Part shown: one piece after another, positions 9,079 through 17,745 of the stretch
Layout of the letters: each line of letters begins with the position of its first letter
Numbering within the stretch: position 1 is the first letter of the stretch
From: Nitrosopumilus sp.
GTDB lineage: Archaea; Thermoproteota; Nitrososphaeria; Nitrososphaerales; Nitrosopumilaceae
NCBI GenBank assembly: GCA_029862745.1
Contig: JAOTWS010000005.1
Location: 119,650 to 183,649 of the forward strand
DNA: 64,000 nt
Direction of reading: 5' to 3'
The notes under the pieces: model-generated
The model's database searches: none
The model's input: the letters and a program-made list of their open reading frames with translations, nothing else
What the model was told of the DNA's origin: nothing
Position numbers and translations under genes: made by a program

Positions 9079-9294
9079 AATTATCTTACTAAAGATCTGA
9101 CCATTGATAAAACTAGAAAAATTGATTCTGAAAAATTAAAAAAATTACAAAAAGATGAAAAAACAAGAAACGATGCTAGACGTAAGGCTCAGAAAAAAGG
9201 TGCAAGTATATCTACCGATAAACCAAAGCTGAAAAGTGGCAAACTAACAAAACCTGCACGAAAAAGTCCTAAAAAACGAGTTTCAGTTAGATAA
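9079..9294 (+). pseudogene. Start-less basic reading frame
   Basis: After an in-frame TAG at about 9076, a frame stays open to TAA 9292-9294. It encodes a Lys/Arg-rich protein ending in KPARKSPKKRVSVR, with a helical KLKKLQKDEKTRNDARRKAQKKG part. It contains no ATG, GTG or TTG, so it cannot be translated from a normal start. It looks like the end of a conserved small basic protein that has lost its beginning. A non-canonical start (ATT) is the other option. Confidence 0.45.
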
Positions 9295-9561
9295 ATTATC
9301 TTCTGAATATTAAACTGGTTTTATTTTGTGTAGTGTAGGTTTTTCTTTCCGTATGTCATTATACAACTAGGTTTTGCCTACAAACCTTGTAACGGCAAAT
9401 TTTGGTTAAAATCCTCTGTTATAAATAATATGGATAAGTTGAATCTTTTTTTCTGTGAATTTTCAAAAGGATCTAATCATTTTTAAATATCTATGTATGC
9501 TATTGACCAATCAAGATTTTTAAGAACATCATTTGATGTATTATATTTTTAATCTTAAAAA

Positions 9562-10380
9562 CTAAATCTCTAAACTCATATCAATTCCTTTGACTGCATT
9601 TGTAATACTGCCAACTGAAATGATGTCTACTCCCGTTTTTCCGTATTTTGAGATATTCTTGGAGTTAATTCCACCTGATGCCTCTAGCATTACATTATTT
9701 CGTAATTTTTGATTCTTGAGACTCTGAATTGTTTTTCTAATTTGTTCTGGAGTAAAATTATCTAACATTATTATTGTTGCGCCTTCTTTTGCAGCAAGTA
9801 TTGCATCTGAAGTATTCTCAACTTCAACTTCAAATTTTTTGTATTTTTTCTTTGCTTTTTTAATTAATGATGTCAATGAGTCTCCTACTGCAATATGATT
9901 GTCCTTTATCATCACCATCTCATCTAGTCTTAATCGATGTTTTTTACCTCCTCCTATCTCTACTGCTTCCTTGTCAAAATATCTTAATCCTGGAGCTGTC
10001 TTTCGTGTAGCATACACTTTTGTTTTGGTTGGAATCTTTTTAACCATTTCATTTGTCTGAGTTGCAATACCACTCATTCTTGTAAGTAAATTTAATGCGG
10101 TTCTTTCACATGTGAGGATTTTTCTTGCATCCCCTGTAATTGTCATTAAAATTTCATTTTTCTTTATTTTTGAACCATCTTTTTTTAAAATGATACTATT
10201 ACATCCCTTTAGTTTAAAAATCTCTTTTGCATAAGATGCACCTCCCACAATTGCGTTTTCTCTTGAGATGATCCTGGCAGTTATCTTTTTCTTTGATAAA
10301 AGAGCACTTGTAATATCCCCTTTACCTATATCTTCTGCAAGAAATTGTAGTAATTGTCTTTTTGAATTAAATACCAACAT
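9562..10380 (-). CDS. nadC: Nicotinate-nucleotide pyrophosphorylase (quinolinate phosphoribosyltransferase)
   Basis: NadC converts quinolinate and PRPP to nicotinate mononucleotide, the step after NadA. Family motifs are clear: EDIGKGDITS at the N-terminus, ATRKTAPGLRYFDKEAV, KKHRLRLDEMVMIKDNH, EVEVEN, and LEASGGI near the end. Length (272 aa) is normal. It is on the opposite strand to nadX-nadA and converges on them. Confidence 0.95.
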   Translation of the reverse strand: MLVFNSKRQLLQFLAEDIGKGDITSALLSKKKITARIISRENAIVGGASYAKEIFKLKGCNSIILKKDGSKIKKNEILMTITGDARKILTCERTALNLLTRMSGIATQTNEMVKKIPTKTKVYATRKTAPGLRYFDKEAVEIGGGKKHRLRLDEMVMIKDNHIAVGDSLTSLIKKAKKKYKKFEVEVENTSDAILAAKEGATIIMLDNFTPEQIRKTIQSLKNQKLRNNVMLEASGGINSKNISKYGKTGVDIISVGSITNAVKGIDMSLEI

Positions 10381-10421
10381 ATTATCAAATGTTAATGTAA
10401 TTTTAAAGATTTAGAAGTTTT

Positions 10422-10610
10422 CTATGTAACCTTGATAGCGTACTTACCTTTTTTTGTGATTCCAAGTGTCTTTGAGATTTCAGAATTTGTTGGATCAACT
10501 ACAAGTACAACTCCAGTCCAATCTGGTGTTAAATCAGATGATTTACAATTTGGACATACTTTAAGAGTTGTTACATGTTTGCATTTGCGGCATGCCATCT
10601 CTCGTGCCAT
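10422..10610 (-). CDS. spt4: Transcription elongation factor Spt4 (RNA polymerase subunit E'')
   Basis: A 62-residue zinc protein with CRKC at residues 7-10 and CPNC near 19-22, followed by the Spt4 core (SSDLTPDWTGVVLVVDP). It pairs with Spt5 on RNA polymerase. It starts two bases after the rpo7 stop, the usual archaeal rpo7-spt4 pair. Confidence 0.93.
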   Translation of the reverse strand: MAREMACRKCKHVTTLKVCPNCKSSDLTPDWTGVVLVVDPTNSEISKTLGITKKGKYAIKVT

Positions 10611-10611
10611 C

Positions 10612-11208
10612 TTAACTTGCCTCTATTTTTTCTTTTTTTGCTGGTTCATCTTTTCCACCTTCAGCCTTCTTTATTTCTTCTTTAATCCAATCCTCTGCTC
10701 CAAGGAATGGCTGTCTGCATGTGATTCCAATCTTGCCCATTGCAGCTGCTTTACCTAATGATACTGCAGTAATTCTTGCCCGAAGTGTTGAACTAACTTT
10801 AAGTGTTCTTCCACTTTGATTAGCTAAAATCATTCCAGACTTTACATCACTCTTGAGATAATCATCCATCACTTGTGATAAGTGAAGTAATGCATCAGTT
10901 GGACCTATTCTTACAAATGCACCAAAATCTGTAATGTCTACAATTTCTCCTTGAACAATTTCTTGTAATTTAGGATAAAATGTTAATGCCTCAAATTCAA
11001 CTTTATGGAATGTTCCGCCGTCACCTGCAATCATCTTTCCCATTTCGTCAACTTTGGCATCTAAAATCATGATGATATATCCTAAATCTGCATTAATCAT
11101 ACTCTCGTATTTTTCTTTGAGAATGTTTACTGCAGCCTTTTTGAGTGTAGTTCCAAATAAGCTTGGAGGAATCCTTACGACATCAACTAGGGTGGATATA
11201 GAAAACAA
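10612..11208 (-). CDS. rpo7: DNA-directed RNA polymerase subunit Rpo7 (E')
   Basis: Rpo7 forms the stalk of archaeal RNA polymerase with Rpo4. The N-terminal RNP-like tip domain (about residues 1-80) is followed by an S1 RNA-binding domain (GEIVDITDFGAFVRIG). The C-terminal tail is charged and Lys-rich. Length is 198 aa, slightly long because of that tail. It is co-transcribed with spt4. Confidence 0.93.
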   Translation of the reverse strand: MFSISTLVDVVRIPPSLFGTTLKKAAVNILKEKYESMINADLGYIIMILDAKVDEMGKMIAGDGGTFHKVEFEALTFYPKLQEIVQGEIVDITDFGAFVRIGPTDALLHLSQVMDDYLKSDVKSGMILANQSGRTLKVSSTLRARITAVSLGKAAAMGKIGITCRQPFLGAEDWIKEEIKKAEGGKDEPAKKEKIEAS

Positions 11209-11614
11209 TTGTACTGTTTTTCTTGAATTTCAATTTATGAATGTTTAGGTGATTTAGGCTTGGATTTTAGAATATTTTACTATTTTTGCAAATAAACCAC
11301 GGTTTCTTTTCATCTTTGACTTATGTTTAACATAGGTATGCTCACGTGACTGAACAAAACTCATTGTTTGCTGTGGTATATTTTCTCAGGATTTTCTTGG
11401 AGGACTTGCCCATCATTCAGATCTGTATAGATGATTTTAGATAAGATGCAATGCATCTTCAAGATAGAAGAACCCATAGATAAGATTGGATTCAGATTTA
11501 ACTCCAAAGCCACAAATTGTAGGCTAACATCAAGATCTGCTTACCCCTTACTTTGTTGCGTTTTTTCAAGTCTTTTTTCCAATTTTCATTATAGTTAATA
11601 ATTTTCTTTTTCTT
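11209..11614. other. Gene-free stretch upstream of rpo7
   Basis: I see no reading frame with protein-like composition in this stretch. The rpo7 promoter should lie just right of 11208. The rest is AT-rich and unexplained. Confidence 0.4.
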
Positions 11615-11770
11615 CTATTCTGGTCTAATTGATTCCACAAAATCAATTATAATTGGCACATCAAAAGGAATTATCTTACTGTACCTTTCATAATAGTATG
11701 ATTTTATATCTTCATGTGGTTCTAGTTCTTTTTCATTGATTGTGTGTGATTCTATTCCTACGCACCTCAA
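11615..11770 (-). pseudogene. Short protein-like frame, probable gene remnant
   Basis: A 51-codon frame opens with TTG 11770 after a TAG and ends at 11615. Its composition is typical of a real protein: ESHTINEKELEPHEDIKSYY, then PFDVPIIIDFVESIRPE. I recognise no family. No upstream domain continues in any frame, so it is a remnant or a very small gene. Confidence 0.3.
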
Positions 11771-11892
11771 TATCTCACACTAACTATTTCATGATGATGA
11801 AAATTATCTCTTATGATGTCTTTTCTGTTTTGACTTTATTGTTCATTAAATAACAATTATCGTTATCAATAGTTCTATCATTCACTTTCTTT

Positions 11893-12185
11893 TTACTCTA
11901 AAATAGATTTTATTTTTTCATCACAAAAAGGATAATTATCAATTGATGTAAGAATATCTTTTTCTACGATGCCAAATTTTCTACTCTTACTGCTGTAGAA
12001 ATTTACAGTTAAAACACACTTCTTTATTTTTTCACAGTGATCATCTATTTCCCATTCATTTTTAAATTCAGTAAAAGAGACATTTCAAAAACTTACATTT
12101 ACTTTTGAAAATGGATTTCCATTATCTGAACTACATTTTAGGATCTCATAAAGAAATAATATGTCTTGGTTGTAAAATGACAAAT
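11893..12185 (-). pseudogene. Interrupted, start-less frame at the end of the cupredoxin gene
   Basis: Reading the minus strand, one frame runs from within the 3' end of the cupredoxin gene (QDILFLYEILKCSSDNG) to a TGA at about 12090. In the same frame it continues, without any start codon, as VSFTEFKNEWEIDDHCEKIK down to TAA 11893. The composition is protein-like on both sides of the stop. This looks like the C-terminal part of an exported or cytoplasmic protein that decayed after a rearrangement next to the cupredoxin gene. No family is recognised. Confidence 0.35.
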
Positions 12186-13069
12186 ATCTTGGATCTTGAT
12201 ATTGCGATTACTGAGATAACTCCAATCAACAATACAGCTAATACAACTAGCCCAAACTCTGGTATGACAAAGGTACCAATAATTTCAATCTCTTCTGTAT
12301 TTTCTGTAAATTCTACCGATATGGTTCTCTCTATGGGTGTAGCAATTTCGTCAAAATCAACTTCCTCTTCATCAACTAAAACATAAAAAGAATCATCCAT
12401 ATCTCCTAATTTTGCGTCAATTATGTCGCGTGGTAAAGTAATTGAGAGCATTCCCTGTTTAGTTGTATCTATCTTGATGATTAGCGATTTTGTATCTGGA
12501 TAAATGTCACGTATACTGCCTTCTGTTATGTTATAGTTTAGCATTATTTTCTTATCATCAACATTCATCAAAAATTTAGTTGGCTCAATACTTGTCTTGT
12601 TTTCAGATGTATCTGGAGTTTTTGCAATAACACTATCCTTCTTGTTTTTCAAGAGTTGTATGCCTGCATTTTCTGCAGAACTTTTCGTATCTGTGCTGTC
12701 CTTTACTGTTATGACTCCATTCATCCATGGATAAATGGTGCAAAAATACTCAAAATTACCTGGTGTTGTAAATACATGGAAAAATACTCCGCCTGCTCTT
12801 ATTCTCTCCGAAAAGAATTTTCCATCAGTTCCGTTTTGAGCAGTTCCACTAGTCACTGTATGTGATGCATAATCTCCATTTATCCATGTTGCACTAGACC
12901 CTTTGTTAATCTCTATATGATATGGGATGAAACATTCGTTATTTTCTTGGCATCTGGGATTTGCTGAACCTGCAGATATTCGTATTGTTTCAGCATATGT
13001 GGGAAGAACTAATGATGAAATTATGACTAATATCATTCCATAAAGTATTATCTTTACCATCGAGTTCAA
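12146..13069 (-). CDS. PEFG-CTERM plastocyanin-like protein with altered copper site
   Basis: This is an exported 307-residue protein with a signal peptide (residues 1-26) and a cupredoxin domain at about 27-125. A stretch of about 120 residues of unknown fold follows, then a PEFG-CTERM sorting signal (VIPEFGLVVLAVLLIGVI) and SRSK. The copper ligands should be His..Cys..His..Met. I see His in SHTVTS, Cys in YFCTIYPWM and Met in the same motif, but the second His is Tyr (TAT at 12733-12731 instead of CAT). The last 13 residues after SRSK are unlike other PEFG tails and read into a decayed frame. Confidence 0.85.
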   Translation of the reverse strand: MNSMVKIILYGMILVIISSLVLPTYAETIRISAGSANPRCQENNECFIPYHIEINKGSSATWINGDYASHTVTSGTAQNGTDGKFFSERIRAGGVFFHVFTTPGNFEYFCTIYPWMNGVITVKDSTDTKSSAENAGIQLLKNKKDSVIAKTPDTSENKTSIEPTKFLMNVDDKKIMLNYNITEGSIRDIYPDTKSLIIKIDTTKQGMLSITLPRDIIDAKLGDMDDSFYVLVDEEEVDFDEIATPIERTISVEFTENTEEIEIIGTFVIPEFGLVVLAVLLIGVISVIAISRSKIFVILQPRHIISL

Positions 13070-13329
13070 TTAGACTTGAAAACAAAAAAGCTTTCTAATC
13101 TGGGATATTCAAAACTATTGTGTATCTTATACATTGCCCCTATCTGACAATCGGGTTTGTAGTAACAAAATATTTCAAATTAAGAAAATAAAATCAGAAT
13201 AAAACTTGCAATTAATTCTCTCATTTTGCCATTTTTGGTCAAATGATTGGTAATTAAATGGTATTCAATTCAAACATTTGTAAAAATATTCATAGTCATG
13301 CTTTTTAATTATAATCGTCTACATGAAGA

Positions 13330-13428
13330 ATGACTAGAACAGAAAGAAGACGAGATACATCACGCCCTACAAGAGATGGAAAACATAATCCAGTGTGTAT
13401 TAATCCTGATTGTAAGGATTGCAACTAA
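13330..13428 (+). CDS. Cys-containing microprotein (32 aa)
   Basis: ATG 13330 to TAA 13428 encodes a basic N-terminus (MTRTERRRDTSRPTRDGKHN) and a C-terminal VCINPDCKDCN with three cysteines and a His, plausible as a metal site. The coding composition differs from the surrounding AT-rich DNA, which is the main support. No family is recognised. Confidence 0.45.
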   Translation: MTRTERRRDTSRPTRDGKHNPVCINPDCKDCN

Positions 13429-13608
13429 TTTTTATTTTCTCTTTTTTGAAATATCTATCTTGTTATTTTTTTGTAATTTTTGCTTTACACTAAAAGTTGA
13501 GAGTACTTCTTCAGTCAACTTGTCAAAGTGTGATGCAAAATACAATGCATTAGAATATACCATGATGTATTACTAGTGTTAAACTGATACAAGAGTATTA
13601 TGTGTGTG

Positions 13609-13851
13609 TTCTAAACGTTTGTTTGTTTTTTCTACAAAAATGATTAGAAAAATAAAAAGATCAGAATTTTCTTTCTCGGAGGTAAAAATATAGATAGTAA
13701 TCAAAACCAAGTAGTTATCTAATGACAACTCTATGTTCTGGTTCCAATATCATGTCCATACATTGATATTTTTACTGGTTGATTACTATCTATAGGAAAC
13801 TTGTTACTATGAAATAAAAATACTACTTTGGTAATTCTAAACGTTTGTTTG
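13609..13851. repeat. Nested repeat block: 17-bp direct repeats around a 15-bp inverted repeat
   Basis: The 17-mer TTCTAAACGTTTGTTTG occurs at 13609-13625 and 13835-13851. Between them, ATAGATAGTAATCAA at 13690-13704 is perfectly inverted at 13779-13793, bounding about 104 bp. The direct repeat contains the palindrome AAACGTTT. No reading frame lies inside. This could be a MITE-like element, a recombination site or a structured RNA. Confidence 0.7.
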
Positions 13852-13859
13852 ATTTTATT

Positions 13860-14372
13860 ACAGATGATCTTTTATATTCAAATCAATATTGTTGTGTGAT
13901 AACTTCTATAGCTAGTTATTGAATAATCCTTTTGATCACTAGCCATTCGTCGAATAATATTTACTACAATTGGAATTCTACATTATTTTTTTTATATAAT
14001 TAATTGATTTCATCTTTTATCTACGTCCATTTCTCTCTTCAATTTGGTGGCTGAATCCACATGGGCCAGGACATCCTTTTCAGTTCTAAAATAGACTCAA
14101 TCTAAAGGACTTCTAATGGCTTAATATAGAATCTGCCATCGGTTACTACCTTTGACTAAGAATCTAAAAAACTCATTCATAAGTAAATGAAAAATCAGAA
14201 AATTGTCTCCCTGATTTTAGATATGGTCCATAACTAACTGTGCCTTTAAAATAAAAATCTTGTATTTTCTTAAATTTTTCGTAAAATTACTCCAAAATCC
14301 GCAAAAAAATCTAGATGATGTAAAAGACTTTCTAGCCTATGTTTAAATAATGTAGCATCACTTTTTGACGCA
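13860..14372. other. Gene-free stretch before the Mrp gene
   Basis: There is no convincing gene here. Around 14050-14120 the plus strand reads VAESTWARTSFSVLK, then a TAG, then TQSKGLLMA, which could be a remnant of a larger gene. An 8-bp hairpin AAAATCAG/CTGATTTT lies at 14191-14218. The Mrp promoter should lie at the right end. Confidence 0.35.
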
Positions 14373-15476
14373 ATGGTAGGAATAGATCAAGTTCTTGAAA
14401 AACTTAGTACTGTGATTGATCCTGATTTGAAAAAAGATATCGTATCTATGGGTATGATAAAAGATCTGGAACTTAATGATGGTAATCTAAAGTTTACTTT
14501 GGAGTTGACAACACCTGCATGTCCTTTCAATGTAGAAATCGAGGATGATGTAAGAAAAGCAATAGACGAAATTACTGATCTAAAAAATTTTGATATGAAA
14601 GTAACTGCCAAAGTTATGGAAGGCCGTTCACTTGATGCAGACACTGGAATGGCATCTGTCAAAAACATTATTGGTGTTGCAAGTGGAAAGGGTGGTGTTG
14701 GAAAGTCTACTGTTTCATTGAATCTGGCATTAGCGTTATCTCAAACAGGAGCTAAAGTTGGATTACTTGATGCTGATATCTATGGTCCTAGTATTCCATT
14801 GATGTTGGGAATGAAAGATGGGTTCATGGAAGTTGAAGAAAACAAACTTCAACCTGCGGATTCCAATGGACTAAAAGTAGTATCTTTTGGTTTCTTTGCA
14901 GATCAATCAAATCAAGCAGCAATTTATCGTGGTCCTATTATATCTGGAATATTAAAACAGTTTTTAGTTGATACTAACTGGTCTGATTTAGATTATCTTA
15001 TTGTAGACTTGCCACCTGGAACTGGTGACATACCATTAACACTTGCACAAACAATTCCTATTACTGGCATTCTTGTAGTTACAACTCCCCAAGATGTTGC
15101 AAGTAATGTTGCAGTAAAAGCAGTTTCAATGTTTGAAAAACTAAACGTTCCAATTATTGGTGTTATTGAAAACATGAGTCACTTTATCTGTCCAAATTGT
15201 GATGAGAAGCATTACATATTTGGTGAAGGTGGAGCAAAGAAAATTAGTGAACAATTTGATATGCCTTTCCTAGGAGAAATACCTCTAAACTCTGGAATCA
15301 TGGCAGGTTCTGATTTGGGTAAACCAATTATGATTACAAATCCTGACTCACCAAGTGCAATTGCATTTAGAAAGAGTGCAAAAAATGTTGCAGCCCAATG
15401 TAGTATACTTGCAAACAAACTGCAAGATGATATGGCATCTGAAACTTCTGAACCAACGCCCGAACCTGTTAATTAA
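14373..15476 (+). CDS. Mrp/NBP35-type iron-sulfur carrier ATPase with MIP18 domain
   Basis: This is a scaffold that builds and delivers Fe-S clusters. The N-terminal MIP18/DUF59 domain (residues 1-85) contains TTPACPFN. A deviant P-loop GKGGVGKST lies near 108-116, with DLPPGTGD near 212 and CPNC near 275, where the bridging cluster binds. The C-terminal tail is Pro/Glu-rich. Length 367 aa is typical for archaeal Mrp. The downstream kinase gene starts 11 bases later. Confidence 0.93.
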   Translation: MVGIDQVLEKLSTVIDPDLKKDIVSMGMIKDLELNDGNLKFTLELTTPACPFNVEIEDDVRKAIDEITDLKNFDMKVTAKVMEGRSLDADTGMASVKNIIGVASGKGGVGKSTVSLNLALALSQTGAKVGLLDADIYGPSIPLMLGMKDGFMEVEENKLQPADSNGLKVVSFGFFADQSNQAAIYRGPIISGILKQFLVDTNWSDLDYLIVDLPPGTGDIPLTLAQTIPITGILVVTTPQDVASNVAVKAVSMFEKLNVPIIGVIENMSHFICPNCDEKHYIFGEGGAKKISEQFDMPFLGEIPLNSGIMAGSDLGKPIMITNPDSPSAIAFRKSAKNVAAQCSILANKLQDDMASETSEPTPEPVN

Positions 15477-15487
15477 CTGCGATTCCT

Positions 15488-15985
15488 GTGAAACTACCTG
15501 ATTCTCTTAGGGACAAATTCAAAACTCCGTTAGGTATACTCTTACCTGAAAGTAATGCGGATAAAAAAAACATTGAAAAATTTCTTTCAGAAAAATCATA
15601 CATCATTACAGTTGGTGACAGAACAACTGAGAAAATGATTGATTTTGGTTTGATTCCGTCATTACAAATTATTGATGGTCAGGAAAAAAGAAAAAAAAGA
15701 GAACTCCCATCAAAACTAGCAAACATAACTGAACTAACTACTGATAATCCTGCTGCAGAAATTACTCAAAAAAGTATTGATGTGATAAAACAGGCATTTA
15801 CAATACAACCTCCAATCAGATTACTTGTTGACGGTGAGGAGGATCTTTTGATACTTCCTGCATGCATTCATGCTCCTGAAAATGCAGTTGCATTGTATGG
15901 CCAACCAAATGAAGGGCTAGTAATAGTCCAGATTACTCCAGAAATTAGAAATAAAGCGCAAAGATTAGTTGATTCAATGAAATAA
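15488..15985 (+). CDS. GTP-dependent dephospho-CoA kinase (DUF359)
   Basis: This is the archaeal enzyme for the last step of coenzyme A synthesis, unrelated to bacterial CoaE. The family motifs are GDRTTEKM near residue 43, DGQEKR near 60, and VDGEEDLLILPA near 115-126, with YGQPNEGLV following. It starts with GTG 15488, 11 bases after mrp, so it is probably co-transcribed. Length 165 aa is normal. Confidence 0.85.
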   Translation: MKLPDSLRDKFKTPLGILLPESNADKKNIEKFLSEKSYIITVGDRTTEKMIDFGLIPSLQIIDGQEKRKKRELPSKLANITELTTDNPAAEITQKSIDVIKQAFTIQPPIRLLVDGEEDLLILPACIHAPENAVALYGQPNEGLVIVQITPEIRNKAQRLVDSMK

Positions 15986-15986
15986 T

Positions 15987-16048
15987 TGGGGTATGATGAG
16001 ACGGTGGCTGTATGATTTGTGATTACTCTACTATAACTTCTGACCCTA
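15987..16048 (+). ncRNA. Candidate C/D-box guide sRNA
   Basis: A perfect C box ATGATGA at 15993-15999 and a D box CTGA at 16040-16043 enclose 40 nt. A GGG/CCC terminal pairing sits directly outside the boxes. Internal C'/D'-like elements are weak (ATGA at 16012 and GTGATTA near 16019). Total length of about 55-60 nt fits archaeal C/D RNAs. It lies right after the DUF359 stop, in a short intergenic gap. No target was identified. Confidence 0.4.
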
Positions 16049-16137
16049 TTAATTCATAAGTTGAAGAATGAAAATACACCAAATTTCTTACAACTATTGA
16101 CATTTCAACATAAACACACATTGTTTGAAAAAGAATT

Positions 16138-16515
16138 ATGAAACTTGATCCTGAATTAAGATTGCAAATATTGGAAAAAGTTGGTATATACTCAAATCGT
16201 TTTTCTATTTTAGAACCCCAAATTCTGTTATCTACAAAAGAAGTTCTTGATGTTCCAAAAGAAATGACTGAGGGTCGACGTACTTCTGCATACAAATATT
16301 ATGGAGTTTCATATCTGCAGCATAATCTTGTTTTCATTAATGTACGTAAGATTCCAGATGAGAAGACTCTGGAAAATACACTTGTACATGAATTAATCCA
16401 TATGAGATTTCCATATCTTGCACATGGAAAAAGATTCAACAAGTTGGTAAGGCAGGGATTAAAAGGGAAAACATTTGCTCCTTATCGAAAAAGAATCAAA
16501 ACCTCTGTTATCTAG
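16138..16515 (+). CDS. SprT/M48-like zinc metallopeptidase
   Basis: This 125-residue protein carries HELIHMRF near residue 83 and a downstream His in AHGKRFN, the HExxH plus third-His arrangement of small archaeal SprT-like or YgjP-like metallopeptidases. The rest is basic, ending in YRKRIK. There is no signal peptide, so it is cytoplasmic. Its stop overlaps the stop of the convergent 60-aa gene by four bases. Confidence 0.7.
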   Translation: MKLDPELRLQILEKVGIYSNRFSILEPQILLSTKEVLDVPKEMTEGRRTSAYKYYGVSYLQHNLVFINVRKIPDEKTLENTLVHELIHMRFPYLAHGKRFNKLVRQGLKGKTFAPYRKRIKTSVI

Positions 16516-16694
16516 TCTTCTACAATTAATGTCATGTCCAACTCATCAATCTGAGATTGAATTGCTTTTTTTAAAGTCTCATTATGTATATCACAGAATT
16601 TGAAATAATTATCTGCTGTTTGGAAACATCCACAAACCCATTTGGTCTTCTTGTCTCCTTCAACTGTCCATTTTGAATATTTGTTTACTGACAT
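16512..16694 (-). CDS. Cys-rich hypothetical protein (60 aa)
   Basis: A small protein with the order WVCGCFQTADNYFKFCDIHN: three Cys and one His in a likely zinc-binding cluster, then an acidic helix. I recognise no named family. It overlaps the metallopeptidase gene end to end by four bases. Confidence 0.65.
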   Translation of the reverse strand: MSVNKYSKWTVEGDKKTKWVCGCFQTADNYFKFCDIHNETLKKAIQSQIDELDMTLIVED

Positions 16695-16749
16695 ATTGTT
16701 TCTAAAGCAGTTGGTCTAAAAAAACTTAAAGAAAAAAGAGAAAAAATGT

Positions 16750-17007
16750 TTAAGGACAGCCTTCCATTTTCTGGATAAAGTAGCCGTTTTCCTTAATTGC
16801 CTGTTCTACCGGTGCTGGTGCTCCTTGTGAGTGGCAAAATTGACATTCATTTTGAGTCATCTCTGCTTGGTCTTCACCGATTGATTTCAACCACTCTTTA
16901 CCATATGCAATGGCTTTATCGTGATCTTTCTCACCTGTTATTACATCAAAGTGCATAGTATGACCATCTGCTGCTTTGACATATGTGTCGTATACGTGAA
17001 TTTCCAT
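16750..17007 (-). CDS. DUF2024-type small protein
   Basis: This 85-residue protein opens with MEIHVYDTYVKAADGHTMHF and carries the FDVIT..D...AI.YGKEWL pattern. A C-terminal CQFCHS and a final GCP follow. It resembles DUF2024 proteins, whose function is unknown. The Cys pair suggests metal binding or redox sensitivity. Confidence 0.7.
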   Translation of the reverse strand: MEIHVYDTYVKAADGHTMHFDVITGEKDHDKAIAYGKEWLKSIGEDQAEMTQNECQFCHSQGAPAPVEQAIKENGYFIQKMEGCP

Positions 17008-17354
17008 GCTATCAATTAAAAAAAGGGATATTTATTTTAAAATGAATCCGAATTTCTATTAAATAAAAGATGTACATATCAAATTAATCCTAAAAATGCT
17101 TATCGTTTAGGAACTAAGCCTAGCAGAATTGTTGTTATTCTTCAAATGATATCTGTGTTTTTGAGTTAACTATTATTGAGTAGATCTTTTTGGTATGATA
17201 GTTTGATTAAATACTAAATCAATTATTTTCATATTTACATTTGTTTTATCTCCTCTTTGATGGGTGGATCCGTTTAAATTTATTTTTGAATCTAAAATTA
17301 GCTCAAATAACACATATTCGCAATGGTTTTCTATTTCAAAGATCGTAATAAATC
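17008..17354. other. Gene-free divergent intergenic region
   Basis: This is AT-rich DNA between the divergent DUF2024-like and cyclophilin-like genes. It should hold both promoters. I see no reading frame or strong repeat. Confidence 0.4.
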
Positions 17355-17744
17355 ATGAAACACATAGTCCAAATTAAAATACCAAACTTCAAAATTATAA
17401 CTTTAGAACTTGATGATACATACTCGCCTAACACCGTAAATAATTTTCTAAAAAATTTGCCTTTTACAGTTGATCTGAATGTGTGGGGTGATGAAATCTA
17501 CACGTCACAATCTCCTATATCTCAATCCGAAGAAAATGCAAAGTCTGCTGTTGAACTTAACGATGTCGCATATTGGCCCACTGGCAAAGCAATTTGCTTG
17601 TTTTATGGCCCTACTCCAATTGGTAATCCTGGGGAAATAATTCCTGCATCGCCTGTTAATGTAATTGGGAAAATTATCTCACCTGATAAAACCATTCTAA
17701 ATGATGTTCATAGTGAACGTGCAACTTTTATCTTGGCATCTTGA
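17355..17744 (+). CDS. Cyclophilin-like fold protein (TM1367/DUF369 type)
   Basis: This 129-residue protein has the pattern of small archaeal cyclophilin-like proteins: NTVNNFLKNLPF near residue 28, WGDEIYTS near 44, and DVAYWPTGKAICLFYGPTP near 70-88. Peptidyl-prolyl isomerase activity has not been established for this family. It converges on the JAMM gene, two bases apart. Confidence 0.72.
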   Translation: MKHIVQIKIPNFKIITLELDDTYSPNTVNNFLKNLPFTVDLNVWGDEIYTSQSPISQSEENAKSAVELNDVAYWPTGKAICLFYGPTPIGNPGEIIPASPVNVIGKIISPDKTILNDVHSERATFILAS

Positions 17745-17745
17745 A

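Noticed and set aside
11791..11830. Possible C/D-box RNA with ATGATGA
   Set aside because: No D box at a usable distance and no terminal stem.
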